Shown: positions 1 to 10,508 of the stretch, piece by piece
Position numbering within the stretch: the first letter of the stretch is position 1
Layout of the letters: every line of letters starts with the position of its first letter
Assembly: GCF_024323335.1 (NCBI RefSeq)
Contig: NC_066580.1
Span: forward strand, 136,377,148-136,441,147
Direction: 5' to 3'
Length of the DNA: 64,000 nt
Origin: Lathyrus oleraceus
Lineage: Eukaryota > Streptophyta > Magnoliopsida > Fabales > Fabaceae
Made by a program: the position numbers and the translations under genes
The notes under the pieces: generated by a model
Databases searched by the model: none
The model's input: the letters and a program-made list of their open reading frames with translations, nothing else
Told to the model about the DNA's origin: nothing

Positions 1-1038
1 AAACAATGGATAAACAGAAACAGAATGGTAAAGCAAATAACACAAGCAATTGTTAACCCAGTTCGGTGCAACTCACCTATGTCAGGGGGCTACCAAGCCA
101 GGAAGGAAATCCACTAAAATAGAATTAGTTCAAAGACTATCCGTACACTTCACCAAGTTACAGTCTTTCTCACCTAATCTCTACCCGTGCAATTTCTACC
201 TAAGCACTCTTAGATATGAGAACCCACTCACTTCCCTTACAATCACACCCCCATGATTTTAAGCAACAATCCCTTGTGAAAAGAAAATACTTTTCAATTA
301 CAATATTCTTGATTTTACTTCACAGTTTCAATCAAGAAGACACACTCTTGATCTTGCTTCAAAGCTTTGATCAAGAAGACAAATCAGTCCAATTCAATCA
401 TCAATGGATGACTTGAATGACCTACAGACACAAACCCTAGCTCTCTCTCTAAATTTCGCTCAGTCTTGGTTGTATGTACAATCAGGTTTTCTAAGTCCCT
501 TTTTATAGAAGTATTGGACACCTTGAAAACCCTAGATATATTTTCCAATCAAATCTTTTCATATCAGCTGTAAAGATCTCCTTGGAAAATAAACAAATCT
601 GGTTGATATCCCTGATAGAATGCGCCAGCTAGCCATATCTTCAATCAACCAATGATTGCCACTAATTGTGCAATCACAAAACACCAGACATTCATACTGA
701 ATGTTCTGTGTACAAGATGTCATGACATCGGGTCTGACATTTGGAAAAAATCCTGCATACTCCAGTTTCCTTTTATAGCAGGTACAACCATATCAGTTAC
801 CATGACATTGTATGTCATCTGAAACAATCCTGCAGCATATGTCTTCCATATAAGCTCCAGCAGGTACATCCAATATCAGAAGCCTTGTCAATGTATGTGG
901 CATTCTGAAACAATCCTGCTTGCATATGTTCTTCATCTTCAGCAGGTACATAGGATATCTCATGTTAAGACATCACACAAGACATCTTGTGAACACTCTT
1001 TGTTTTACCAAAATTGCTGCCAACTCTTAGAATCAACA
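1..1038 (-). repeat. 3' LTR of the SIRE-like element (partial)
   Basis: Positions 1-428 align with 6467-6894 with about 11 mismatches. On the minus strand the LTR begins TGTTGATT at 1038, directly after the polypurine tract, and the other copy ends in CA at 6405, so the full LTR would be about 1100 bp. The first 62 bp of the copy lie outside the window. The part 429-1038 (U3 with the TATA box) has no partner in the truncated 5' LTR. It contains several TGACAT/ATGTCA palindromes. Confidence 0.9.
500..507 (-). promoter_or_regulatory. TATA box in the SIRE-like LTR
   Basis: The minus strand reads TATAAAAA in the 3' LTR, about 530 bp from the LTR start and upstream of the part kept in both LTRs. 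It is a plausible U3/R boundary signal. The 5' LTR copy is lost, because that LTR stops at the equivalent of position 428. Confidence 0.55.
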
Positions 1039-1052
1039 AACTCCCCCTTTGG
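1039..1052 (-). other. Polypurine tract next to the 3' LTR
   Basis: The minus strand reads AAAGGGGGAGTT immediately before the LTR start TGTTGATT. This is the plus-strand priming site for reverse transcription. Similar tracts occur further upstream at about 1203-1212, 1297-1306 and 1538-1550. Confidence 0.75.
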
Positions 1053-1678
1053 CAAATTTTGGCTAAAACATATATCTGTCCTCTTTGTTCACAAGTTAAA
1101 CTATCAGCATTTAAACCACATAACAGTAGTTTAATCAGCAGCAGAAGCAAAACAATTACTAGCTATGGCTACTAGTAATACACATATGCACAATGGTACT
1201 TCTCTTCCCCCTCAATCTGTGCAATAATCAATCAGAATTACTAGTTATGGATGCAACTAGTAAGACACACAAATGCACAATACACCAGGGTACTTCTTCT
1301 CCCCCTAAATCTGTGCATTCATAAAAAAATAGCTACTGAAAAACTCCAGCACCTGTACCAGCCAGAATGTCATATGACATCTGCTACAACATCACCTGTG
1401 CACCATATCAGACATCCTGTTTGACATCTGTAAACATACAACCATACTGTTGTAGCACCTGTGCACTTCTTCCAATAATAGCTGTCCTCCAGTCCAGCCA
1501 CATCCAACTTCCATATCAAGCACTCCATATCAAGCACTTCTCCCCCTTTTTAGTCAAAATTTGACCAAAGGTGACCAAATCTTATAGCATCTTTACACTC
1601 CTTACCTCTTTCATCATACCATTCCTCACCTATCTTCAACCTCTTTTTGTGAGAACTAACCACACACCCCTTTGATTG
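1053..1678 (-). other. Noncoding spacer between SIRE pol and PPT, with extra polypurine tracts
   Basis: No coding potential is seen; an env-like ORF, found here in some SIRE elements, is absent. The spacer holds two imperfect copies of an ~80-bp unit (about 1161-1228 and 1241-1323). Each ends in a GGGGGA-type polypurine tract in the sense orientation, and a third tract lies at about 1538-1550. A 14-bp palindrome, ATGTCATATGACAT, lies at 1367-1380. Multiplied PPTs are a described hallmark of Sireviruses. Confidence 0.65.
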
Positions 1679-2125
1679 CTATAAGTTCTCATACACACAA
1701 ATCCCCAATTTTCCTCTTAAACATTCAAATTGATTGGCATCCAAAGCTTTTGTGAATATGTCAGCTAATTGCCCTTCTGTAGGAACATGCTCCAGTGCTA
1801 TGATCTTCTCTTCCACAAGTTCTCTGATGAAGTGATGCCTGATGTCAATATGCTTTGTCCTGCTGTGCTGAATAGGATTCTTGGAAATATTTATAGCACT
1901 CAGGTTATCACAGTATAATGTCATGACTTCTTGTGTGACATTGTATTCAGACAATATTTGTTTCATCCAGACCAGTTGAGAACAACTACTTCCCGCTGCT
2001 ATGTACTCAGCTTCAGCAGTGGATAGAGATACACAGTTCTGTTTCTTACTAAACCATGAAATCAGATTGTTCCCTAAGAAGAAGCATCCACCTGATGTGC
2101 TCTTCCTATCATCAGAACTCCCAGC
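1679..2125 (-). pseudogene. SIRE-like pol, RNase H segment
   Basis: C-terminal end of the copia polyprotein, in the same reading frame as the upstream pol segments but separated from RT by a TAG stop at 2126-2128. The frame is open from 2125 to the natural-looking stop at 1679. It includes the conserved STAEAEY-type RNase H region near 2000 and the copia C-terminal region with an HIDIRHHFIRE motif. RNase H would degrade RNA in the RNA:DNA hybrid during reverse transcription. Only the upstream stop separates it from RT, so decay is slight. Confidence 0.85.
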
Positions 2126-3361
2126 CTAGTCTGCATCACAGTATTCAGTCAACATAGATCCAGATCCATGAGTGTATAACATCCCATAGTCACTGGTGCC
2201 ATTGACATATTTCAGTATTCTCTTCACTTGGTTTATGTGACTGACTTTTGGTTCAGCTTGATATCTAGCACACACACCAACAGCAAATGCAATGTCAGGT
2301 CTGCTTGCTGTGAGATATAGCAGACTTCCTATCATGCTTCTGTATAGACTTTGATCTACACTGACACCATTTTCATCTTTGGAGATTTTTACATGTGTAG
2401 GAGCAGGAGTTCTTTTATGGCTTGCATTCTCCATGCCGAACTTCTTCACAATGTTCTTGGCATACTTGCTTTGAGATAAAAAAATAGAGTCTTCCATCTG
2501 TTTGACTTGTAGCCCAAGAATGTAAGTTAGTTCTCCAACAAGGCTCATTTCAAACTCAGATTGCATTTGTCTAACAAAGTGTTCAACCATCTGTTCTGAC
2601 ATTCCACCGAATACTATGTCATCAACATATATTTGTGCTACCATGAGCTTCCCTCCTTCATTCTTCACAAACAGAGTTTTATCAATACCTCCTTTCCTGT
2701 ATCCATTGTCAGTGAGGAACACTATGAGCCTCTCATACCAAGCCCTGGGAGCTTGTTTTAACCCATAGAGGGCTTTCTTCAGTCTGTACACATGTTTCAG
2801 AAGGTTTGGATCTGTGAAGCCTTTAGGCTGTTCAACATATACTTCTTCATTTAGATAGCCATTTAGAAAAGCACTTTTCACATCCATCTGAAACAGTTTG
2901 AATTTCAGAATACATGCCACTCCAAGCAGTAATCTAATGGACTCAAGGCGAGCTACAGGAGCAAAAGTTTCATTAAAGTCAACCCCTTCAACTTGAGTAT
3001 ATCCTTGGGCTACCAATCTAGCTTTGTTTTTAGTAACAACCCCTTGTTCATCAGATTTATTCTTGTATACCCACTTTGTACCTATGACATTTACTCCTTC
3101 AGGTCTAGGAACCAATTCCCATACTTCATTCCTTTTGAATTGACCTAGTTCTTCTTGCATGACATTGATCCAGAACTCATCAGTCAAGGCTTCCTTGATG
3201 TGTCTGGGTTCAATCTTTGACACAAAGCAGCCATGTGAGATAACTTCTCTTGATCTAGTAGTGACTCCTTTATCTGGGTCTCCTATGATAAGGTCTTTGG
3301 GATGATCCTTCTGAATTCTGATAGAAGGTCCATTGTTGATTTTGTCACCTTTAGATTCAGC
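2126..3361 (-). pseudogene. SIRE-like pol, reverse transcriptase segment
   Basis: Copia-type RT. Visible signatures are KARLVAQGY, the [14 protein letters not shown] block, the [11 protein letters not shown] catalytic block and the YVDD polymerase motif (in IYVDDIVFG), followed by the [12 protein letters not shown] region. The segment lies directly downstream, in frame, of the TAA at 3362-3364 and ends at a TAG at 2126-2128 where the family has tryptophan (TGG to TAG, a G-to-A type change). The first ATG is at 3223, but homology continues up to 3361, so this is one polyprotein cut by two stops and not a separate gene. Confidence 0.9.
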
Positions 3362-6337
3362 TTATGGTGGTTCTTCTTCCTTATTCTTATCTGAGGAGTC
3401 AGCTGGAGAATCATTCAGAGATGTCTCGACATCGTCTGTGACATCATTCTGTTGATCATCAACCACTATATTAATGGATTCCATCAACACATTAGTTCTG
3501 GAATTGAAGACCCTGTAGGCTCTGCTGTTTGTTGAATAGCCCAAAAATATTCCTTCATCACTTTTGGGATCCATCTTCCTTCTTGGCTCACGGTCAGCTA
3601 AGATATAGCATTTGCTACCAAATACATGGAAGTATTTTACTGTAGGTTTTCTTCCTTTCCAGACTTCATAGAGAGTTGTGGGAGTCCCTTTCTTTAATGT
3701 CACTCTGTTGTGGACATAGCAGGCTGTGTTCATGGCTTCAGCCCAAAAATGATAGGGTAACTTCTTAGCATGAATCATAGCTCTGGCTGATTCTTGCAGA
3801 GTCCTATTTTTTCTTTCCACCACACCATTTTGCTGGGGAGTGATGGGAGATGAGAATTCATGATGAATTCCTTTTGAAGAGCAAAATTCAGCAAATTTGC
3901 TGTTTTCAAACTCCTTTCCATGATCACTTCTAATTTTGATAACAGGGCTTTCTTTTTCCCTTTGAAGTTTTAGACACAGCTCCTTAAAGACTTCAAACAC
4001 ATCAGATTTTTCTCTTATAAAATTGATCCAGGTGTATCTGGAGAAATCATCCACCACCACATATGCATATTTCTTACCACCAAGGCTTTCTACCCGCATG
4101 GGTCCCATTAAGTCCATATGAAGTAGTTCTAGGACTTTGGTAGTTGTGTCATGTCTGAGCTTCTGGTGTGACATCCTTGTTTGTTTTCCAATCTGACATT
4201 CTCCACAGATTTTACCCTCATCAATTTTTAAGTTGGGAATCCCTCTAACTGCTTCTACTGATATGATTCTCTTCATACCTTTCAGGTGCAGATGACCCAA
4301 CCTTTGATGCCATATCTTCACTTCTTCTTCTTTGGCTAAGGTACACATTGAAGAGTATCCAGTTTCTTGAGAGCTCCACATGTAGCAGTTATCTTTGGAC
4401 CTAACTCCCTTCATGATTACTTTATTTTCTTTGTTAGTAATCAGACATTCAGTTTTTGTGAAGTTTACATTAAGACCTTGATCACATAGTTTACTGATGC
4501 TTATAAGATTAGCAGTTAATCCCTTAACAAGTAGAACATCATCAAGGTCAGGGACTCCATGGCAATCCATCCTACCCATTCCCTTGATTTCACCTTTTGC
4601 ACCATCACCAAATGTAACATAACTCATGGCATGAGGATGAAGTTCAGTCAGCAGGTTTTTGTTCCCAGTCATATGTCTGGAGCACCCACTGTCAAAATAC
4701 CAATCTTCTTTGGCTGAGACTCTGAGGGAAGTGTGGGCTATTAGACTTGTGACCTTTGTCTTAAGAGCCCATTGCTTTCTGCTGACAGTCTTGTGATGTT
4801 TGGTCCTAGATTGGTGTTGAGACTGAAGAGGACCAGGATAGCCATGTAGCTTATAACAGAAGGGCTTCAGGTGGCCAAATTTTCCACAGTATTGGCATTT
4901 CCATCTTTGATGGTTCCCTTTCTGCTGTTGTGACATCTGATGTGACATCTCAGGTTTGTTTTTTGATTTGCAACTGCACTCAGCCTTGAATCCAATACCA
5001 GATTTATTTCCAGTTATTTGCCCAGTCTGGAGAATCTTGTCTAGGGTGGCAGATCCATTGTTAAGCATTTTTACATACTTAGTCATATCATCTAATTTGG
5101 AATTCAAGAATGCAGCCTCAGTTTCCAATTTTAAGATGGTTTCCATATACTCTTTCTTCTCATTTTTCAGCTGGGCTATCACTTGCTTCTGTCTTTCAAC
5201 CAGTCTGCACACTCCTGCCCTTCTGTGGCACAACTCTTTGTAGGTAGTGTCCAGCTCTTCAACGGATTTTTCATCATCCATTGACTCTTCCTCAGACCCC
5301 CATCTTCCTGTCAAAGCATTCACGTGATTTGTGGCTTCTTCAGTTTCACTTCCATCAGACCAAGAGGTTGCAAGGCTCCTCTTTTGTTTCCTGAGGTAGG
5401 TCCCACATTCAGTTTTAATATGACCATATCCATTACACTCATAGCACTGAACTTCTTTGGGCTTCTCTTCATAATTTGTGGTCTTACCAAAGCTGTTGGA
5501 TTTATTGATGTCAGAAGAGATGTTTTTGACATTGCCCTTAGCTCTGAAGTCTACCTTTTTCATTAGTCTGTTGAACTGTCTTCCCAGCATTGCTATCTCA
5601 TTTGCCAGGTCTCCATCAATGTCATGACCATCTACCTCATCCTCCTCTTCGGTGTTTGACATAAATGCTATGCTCTTGGCCTTCTTTTCCGCTCCATCAC
5701 ATATTCCCATCTCAAATGTTTGAAGGGACCCAATTAGCTCATCCACTCTCATATTTGAGATGTCTTGAGATTCTTCTATGGCTGTGACTTTCATAGCAAA
5801 TCTCTTGGGGAGTAATCTTAATATTTTTCTTACAAGCTTTTCATCTGACATCTTCTCGCCCAAGGCTCCAGAGGCATTGGCAATTTCAAGAATTCTCATG
5901 TAAAATTCCTGAATATTTTCATCTTCTTTCATTCTTAAGTTTTCAAACTTGGAGGTGAGCAGCTGAAGTCTCGACATCTTTACCCTAGATGTGCCTTCAT
6001 GAGTGGTCTTGAGAGTATCCCAAGCCTCTTTGGCTATTTCACAGTTATTTATCAGCCTGAAAATATTCTTGTCCACTCCATTGAAGATGGCATTCAAAGC
6101 TTTAGAATTTCCCAGAGCGAGATCATCCTCCTCCTTGGACCATTGTTCTTCAGACTTCTTCTCAGTGGTGGCTTCTCCTTCTTTAGTGACTACAGGGTGC
6201 ACCCATCCTGTCAAGACAGCTTTCCAAGCCTTGTTATCAAGGGATTTTAAAAACGCGACCATTCTAGGTTTCCAATAGTCATAGTTAGAACCATCCAGGA
6301 TTGGTGGCCTATGAACAGATCCTCCATCTTTTTCCAT
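3362..6337 (-). CDS. gag-pol: SIRE-like gag-protease-integrase polyprotein (991 aa, prematurely ended)
   Basis: N-terminal part of a copia polyprotein, starting at an ATG 54 bp downstream of the PBS. Gag occupies roughly residues 1-500, with CCHC knuckles at 298-311 (CYECNGYGHIKTEC) and 481-494 (CQYCGKFGHLKPFC); two knuckles and a coiled-coil-like stretch around 365-420 fit Sirevirus gag. The protease active site is DSG at 549-551. Integrase has the HHCC zinc module (H677, H681, C711, C714) and a DDE triad at about D742, D805 and E841. The frame ends at a TAA (3362-3364), after which RT continues in the same frame. Gag packages the RNA, and integrase inserts the cDNA into nuclear DNA. Confidence 0.92.
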   Translation of the reverse strand: MEKDGGSVHRPPILDGSNYDYWKPRMVAFLKSLDNKAWKAVLTGWVHPVVTKEGEATTEKKSEEQWSKEEDDLALGNSKALNAIFNGVDKNIFRLINNCEIAKEAWDTLKTTHEGTSRVKMSRLQLLTSKFENLRMKEDENIQEFYMRILEIANASGALGEKMSDEKLVRKILRLLPKRFAMKVTAIEESQDISNMRVDELIGSLQTFEMGICDGAEKKAKSIAFMSNTEEEDEVDGHDIDGDLANEIAMLGRQFNRLMKKVDFRAKGNVKNISSDINKSNSFGKTTNYEEKPKEVQCYECNGYGHIKTECGTYLRKQKRSLATSWSDGSETEEATNHVNALTGRWGSEEESMDDEKSVEELDTTYKELCHRRAGVCRLVERQKQVIAQLKNEKKEYMETILKLETEAAFLNSKLDDMTKYVKMLNNGSATLDKILQTGQITGNKSGIGFKAECSCKSKNKPEMSHQMSQQQKGNHQRWKCQYCGKFGHLKPFCYKLHGYPGPLQSQHQSRTKHHKTVSRKQWALKTKVTSLIAHTSLRVSAKEDWYFDSGCSRHMTGNKNLLTELHPHAMSYVTFGDGAKGEIKGMGRMDCHGVPDLDDVLLVKGLTANLISISKLCDQGLNVNFTKTECLITNKENKVIMKGVRSKDNCYMWSSQETGYSSMCTLAKEEEVKIWHQRLGHLHLKGMKRIISVEAVRGIPNLKIDEGKICGECQIGKQTRMSHQKLRHDTTTKVLELLHMDLMGPMRVESLGGKKYAYVVVDDFSRYTWINFIREKSDVFEVFKELCLKLQREKESPVIKIRSDHGKEFENSKFAEFCSSKGIHHEFSSPITPQQNGVVERKNRTLQESARAMIHAKKLPYHFWAEAMNTACYVHNRVTLKKGTPTTLYEVWKGRKPTVKYFHVFGSKCYILADREPRRKMDPKSDEGIFLGYSTNSRAYRVFNSRTNVLMESINIVVDDQQNDVTDDVETSLNDSPADSSDKNKEEEPP

Positions 6338-6390
6338 TGTACCAGAAAGTATTGCCCCTAGATCTCACCCAGAACCAGAGCAGGATGCCT

Positions 6391-6402
6391 GCTCTGATAC
6401 CA
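6391..6402 (-). other. Primer-binding site, initiator Met tRNA type
   Basis: The minus strand reads TGGTATCAGAGC two bases after the CA end of the 5' LTR. This is the standard plant copia PBS complementary to the 3' end of initiator tRNA-Met. It fixes the element orientation and the LTR boundary at 6405. Confidence 0.9.
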
Positions 6403-6404
6403 AT

Positions 6405-6894
6405 TGGAATTCTGGTATCAGATATAAGATGTCGAAGGTAATGTCACGACACTGATATCTGGTTATAAACAATGGATAAACAGAAACAGAATGGTAAAGC
6501 AAATAACACAAGCAATTGTTAACCCAGTTCGGTGCAACTCACCTACGTCTGGGGGCTACCAAGCCAGGAAGGAAATCCACTAAAATAGAATTAGTTCAAA
6601 GACTATCTGTACACTTCACCAAGTTACAGTCTTTCTCACATAATCTCTACCCGTGCAATTTCTACCTAAGCACTCTTAGATATGATAACCCACTCATTTC
6701 TCTTACAATCACACACCCGTGATTTTAAACAACAATCCCTTGTGAAAAGAAAATACTTTTCAATTACAATATTCTTGATTTTACTTCACAGTTTCAATCA
6801 AGAAGACACACTCTTGATCTTGCTTCAAAGCTTTGATCAAGAAGACAAATTAGTCCAATTCAATCATCAATGGATGACTTGAATGACCTACAGA
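6405..6894 (-). repeat. 5' LTR of the SIRE-like element, promoter part missing
   Basis: Starts (plus strand) TGGAATTC next to the PBS and matches the left LTR until 6894 (equivalent to 428). From 6895 the sequence is pararetroviral. About 610 bp are missing, including U3 and the TATA box, so this copy has no 5' promoter of its own. Confidence 0.9.
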
Positions 6895-6896
6895 GC

Positions 6897-8342
6897 AACA
6901 AGATTTTTAACATCTTTTTCAATAATTTATTTAGCTGAGCTACAATCAATTTTTAATAAAAATTTCTTATTAAGAAGATCATCTTGAAATTTTGAAATGC
7001 ATTTTATAATAGAGAGCATTTCCTTTTTGATAGTTGAATATTTTGATTGGGCAGGATTCCATTTTCCAGAGGTAAATCTGACTAAAACTTCTTTTGATGT
7101 ATCAGGTATAATTTGTTTAAGAATTCCTCCATAGCCTAAGTCGAAAGCATCCGTTTCAACAATTTTGAAATATTTAGGGTTAGAAAGGGATAAATAAGGC
7201 AAACATTTAACTTTATGTTTAATTCTTTGGACTGCCTGAGAATGTTTATCAGTCCAAGGGCCAGGATTCTTTTTAAGCCTAGCATGTAATATGGCAGTAT
7301 CTTTTGCAATATTTTCATAATAATCTTCTATACAATTGAGACTACCAAGAAACCTTTGTAATTGTTTTTTATCTGTAATAATATTGGGGAATTTAGAAGC
7401 GAATTCAATACTTCTTTGTATAGGAATTATAGTTCCTTGGTCAATTTCATGACCTAAAACTCTAACTTTTGTTTGAAAAAGTTTCATCTTAGGAGCAAAT
7501 ATAACTAATCCATTATGTTTAACTAATCCTTTGAATATTTTTAAATGTTTAACATGTTGATCTATAGTTTTAGAAAAAACTAAGACATCATCAATATAAA
7601 CAATTATAAATTCAGTATAAGGATTAAAAATATCATTCATAATATTTTGAAATTCATAAGGGGAATTTTTAAGGCCAAAAGGAAGGACATTCCATTCATA
7701 ATGTCCAAAAGGAACAGTAAAAGTTGTTTTATACTTATCAGATTCGTTAATCTGAAATTGCCAATAACCAGATTTCATATCAAATTTAGAGAAGATTAAA
7801 GCATTGTTTAATCTATCTAAAAGATCTTTTTTATTAGGAATATGATATCTAATCCATTTTAACACTTTATTAAGAGGTTTGTAATTTATAACAAGTCAAG
7901 GGACCCCACGTTCCCTTTCGGCATCATTATTAACATAAAAAGTTGTGCAGCTCCAAGGAGATTCGGATTTTCTTATTAAATTTTTCTCTAAAAGAGATTC
8001 TATCTCCTTTTTGCATAAATCCAAATAATCATGATTCATTTGAGCAGACATAGGTTTAGTGGGAATCTGACTTTCATTAAAGTCATCAAGATAAGGTAAA
8101 GAAATAACATGTTTCTTTCTATCCCAAAAGGCATTAGATAAATCATTGCAGATTTCATCTCTAAACTGTTGATCAATTAATTTAATTTGATTTTGAATTT
8201 CAGGTTTCTTAAGTTGAGATGTAATGTTTAATAAATCTACTTCTTCTTTAAGAAAATAAATTTGTTTTTCTTTTTTAAGAAGAATATTTATAACTTCATT
8301 AATAATCCTAGTATGAGGACCAGTAATAAATTCAAAAGTAAT
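6897..8342 (-). pseudogene. Caulimovirid reverse transcriptase/RNase H (broken)
   Basis: One reading frame spans this segment apart from a TGA at 7896-7898 (a C-to-T type change of an arginine codon in the LVINY block) and a TAA at 6927-6929. RT shows FDMKSGYWQF, GHYEWNVLPFGLK and the catalytic YIDDVLVFS. The RNase H domain follows and is cut near its C-terminal part at the 6895 junction. In caulimovirids this enzyme copies pregenomic RNA into DNA in the cytoplasm. The frame differs from that of the protease segment upstream, with the shift near 8343. The longest ATG-started piece is 6927-7865. Confidence 0.88.
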
Positions 8343-8401
8343 TCTTTTGTTTTGATAATGGAGGTAATTCCCTTTTGATCAACATTAGTTAGAGGCATAA
8401 T

Positions 8402-9470
8402 TTAATGCAGAAAAGGAGTTCCTAATATGATTCTATGAGTTAAATTTTTTACAGGAATAAAATGAGTACGTAAACAAATATCTTTGTTACAAATATAAGC
8501 ATTAGACAACTTATAATTAACCGTGAGTTTATCTCCTCCAGCTTGGGTAAGAGATTGAGTGGTTTTATCAAAGTATTTAGTGGGAATAATTCCTTCTTGA
8601 AGGCAGTTTAAATCAGTGCCACTATCAATAAGGGCAACTTCATTTTCTAATATGAAATTTCTATTAATAACTAAATTTATTCTAACAAACCATTTTTGAG
8701 AGTTCACTCTATCAATGAGAGAAAGGAATTCATCACTATGTGAAGGATTACTAGTTGAAGATATCTCTTCAACCTTGGAATTACTAGATTCTAACAAAGT
8801 GAGTCTTTGAGATAAACCATAGTTTTCTCTTTTAATCTGAGATATCTCATTCTTTAAGAGATTTATTTCTCTATTTAAATCAATAATAGAAACAGGAGTT
8901 TCACGGATGTTAGACTGTCGAAATCTAGACAAAACCTCACTTAATTGGTAAGGTGCTTCTGTAATAAAAGGAAAATCTTTTTTAGAGTTTTCTTGTATTA
9001 AGACGTCAAGCATTTTTATTTTTAGTTCTTTATTAGAAATAGATTCTATAGCTTTTATAGCCTCGTCTTGTTCTGAGGTTAAAACATTTAAACCATTCAT
9101 ATCAACAATTGATTTCCAGTAATCTAATTGATTACATTGACAATCATTACTGTCAGAATATTTAGAAGAGTATTCAATAGAGGATTCATAAATCATATTA
9201 ATATCCTCTTCTGAAGAATAATTTTCAGAATCAAAGTTGAGAAGTAAAACTTTTTCTAATTGAGAACGCAATTGTTCATCTTCTATCTCATTAAGAGCTT
9301 TTTTAGTCCAACATTGGTTGGCATAATGACCATGTTTGCCACATTTATGACACGTTATGTCAAACTTTTTAGCTTTTCTTTTACCTTTTGGGTCAAAAGA
9401 TTTTTCTTTAGGTCTACCTTTATTGTAGTGACCCTTTTTTCTTATTCTTATAAGAATTTTTATAAGAGTT
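8402..9470 (-). pseudogene. Caulimovirid zinc knuckle and aspartic protease segment
   Basis: One open frame. Its N-terminal side carries a CCHC knuckle, CHKCGKHGHYANQC (9311-9352), typical of the coat-protein C-terminus of reverse-transcribing viruses. This is followed by an acidic/coiled-coil region and an aspartic protease with the DSGTDLNCL active-site motif (about 8610-8640) and the ILGTPFLH end motif at 8404. A TAA (8402-8404) directly after the ILGTPFLH motif ends the frame, while homology continues downstream. The upstream coat-like ORF is in another frame, and the change falls in A-rich runs at 9425-9480. Confidence 0.8.
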
Positions 9471-9474
9471 TTTT

Positions 9475-10197
9475 TTACTTATCCTTATAAGGTTTATTGC
9501 GGAAATTTTTTCCTTTTTTCTTATTATTATTATCTGGAGATTTTCCAAGATCAAAAGCAAATTGTTCGCAAAATTCGCCAAGTTGGTATTTCTCCGAAAG
9601 CTTTTGCTTCTTAAGTTGATTTCTAAGCTTTATGTCATTACATAAAGTTAATCCTTCATTAACACAAGTGCTAATTATATGACCATAAGTAAGGTCAGAA
9701 TAATTTATATTTATCCCATCAGTTTTCTGTATTAAAGATTGTCCAACCTTTTTAGAAAAGAAATGGGGTAATCCATCAATAAATTTTGCCTTCCAATGCA
9801 AAGAATTGGGATTGTTTAATTGATAAACTCCTGAAAGAAAAGTATCCTTATACCATCTAAAGTGGGTAAGAGAAGGACACCTAATGTTTTGGAGAAGTGT
9901 CTGGATTTTTTCTCCAATAGGGACATTGGTTCCTACAAAATGTTGTAAGATGGAGAGACACAGAGTATACATTGCATCTTTTTCTCCCATGGTAGTCGTA
10001 GCCAAAGTAGTACTTCTACTGGTTCCTGGCTCGACTTTAATGATTTTCTTATGATTAAGAATTTCTAATTTCTGAGATTTGGTGAGATAATGATCCCACC
10101 AGCCTCTAAGTTGGCCCACAAATCCTGTGGTTATAAAGGATGCTATAGAACTATCTGAATTTCCATGTTGCTTGCAAACAGTAGAATACATGATCAT
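9475..10197 (-). pseudogene. Caulimovirid coat-protein-like segment
   Basis: A 240-aa ORF with a GQLRGWWDHYL motif near the N-terminus, a central region with LQNIRCPSLTHFRWYKDTF, and a lysine-rich tail. I assign it to the coat/gag-like region of a caulimovirid by position (immediately upstream of the zinc knuckle and protease) and by resemblance to plant caulimovirid-type polyproteins. The open frame continues upstream of the ATG at 10197 to a TGA near 10266, so the true N-terminus may be lost. Role: capsid assembly around viral DNA/RNA. Probably non-functional because the downstream frame is shifted. Confidence 0.65.
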
Positions 10198-10286
10198 CCT
10201 ATGGATTGTATCTATAATCTGTTTGTCATTAAGACCACCAACATTCTTATTTTGGTACCATCAACTTACAGTAGATTTGGCAACCA

Positions 10287-10302
10287 GGTGATGATACCAC
10301 AA
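10287..10302 (-). other. Possible Met-tRNA primer site remnant of the caulimovirid
   Basis: The minus strand reads TGGTATCATCACC here. The first eight bases match the plant pararetroviral Met-tRNA primer site TGGTATCAGAGC; the rest do not. It lies between the TATA box and the coat-like region, which is a plausible place. The match is short and may be chance. Confidence 0.3.
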
Positions 10303-10438
10303 TTAGTATACAGCAGAAGCAGGGTTGAAATATGTATAAGAAAGTAAAGAAATGGTATACAAGTCTAGAGAAGAAAAGAGAATTTTCTTTCAAACTTATC
10401 TTATAAAAAACTTATTTTACAAAAGAAATTTAAATCCC

Positions 10439-10446
10439 TTTATATA
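10439..10446 (-). promoter_or_regulatory. TATA box of the caulimovirid promoter
   Basis: The minus strand reads CCCTATATAAAGGG around a consensus TATATAAA, directed into the coat-like ORF about 240 bp downstream. Pararetroviruses make a terminally redundant pregenomic RNA from one such promoter. Only about 60 bp of upstream sequence survives before the Ogre junction. Confidence 0.6.
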
Positions 10447-10508
10447 GGGAGGTAAAGGCTTACTATTTAAGTCGGTAACATCTACCTACAATAGTAGGTG
10501 AACTAAAA

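Larger units (their letters stand above)
1..6894 (-). mobile_element. SIRE/Maximus-like Ty1-copia element, truncated
   Basis: An LTR retrotransposon in minus orientation: 3' LTR on the left (cut by the window edge), PPT, gag-pol, Met-tRNA-type PBS and a truncated 5' LTR on the right. Domain order protease, integrase, RT, RNase H is diagnostic of Ty1/copia. The long gag with two CCHC knuckles and several polypurine tracts before the 3' LTR fit the Sirevirus (SIRE/Maximus) lineage of legumes. No env-like ORF lies between pol and the LTR. By eye the shared 428 bp of the two LTRs differ at about 11 sites (about 2.6%), so insertion was fairly recent. The 5' LTR is broken at 6894, where pararetroviral sequence begins. 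Confidence 0.9.
6895..10508 (-). mobile_element. Endogenous caulimovirid (plant pararetrovirus) fragment
   Basis: An AT-rich block in minus orientation with coat-like region, CCHC knuckle, aspartic protease, RT and RNase H in the order used by Caulimoviridae. The RT carries the pararetroviral signature (GHYEWNVLPFGLKNSP, YIDDVLVFS). No integrase or LTR pair is visible. Reading frames are broken by frame changes near 9425-9480 and 8343 and by stops at 8402, 7896-7898 and 6927, so it is a decayed genomic copy. Both ends are abrupt: at 6894/6895 into the SIRE LTR and at about 10508/10509 into the protease region of an Ogre element. No movement-protein region is seen upstream of the coat-like segment. 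Confidence 0.85.

Noticed and set aside
1053..1678. env-like ORF of SIRE elements
   Set aside because: Only about 630 bp separate pol from the PPT and no frame is open.
10320..10508. LTR of a retrotransposon next to the coat-like ORF
   Set aside because: No matching sequence exists at the other end of the element near 6895, and the RT is of the pararetroviral type without integrase.
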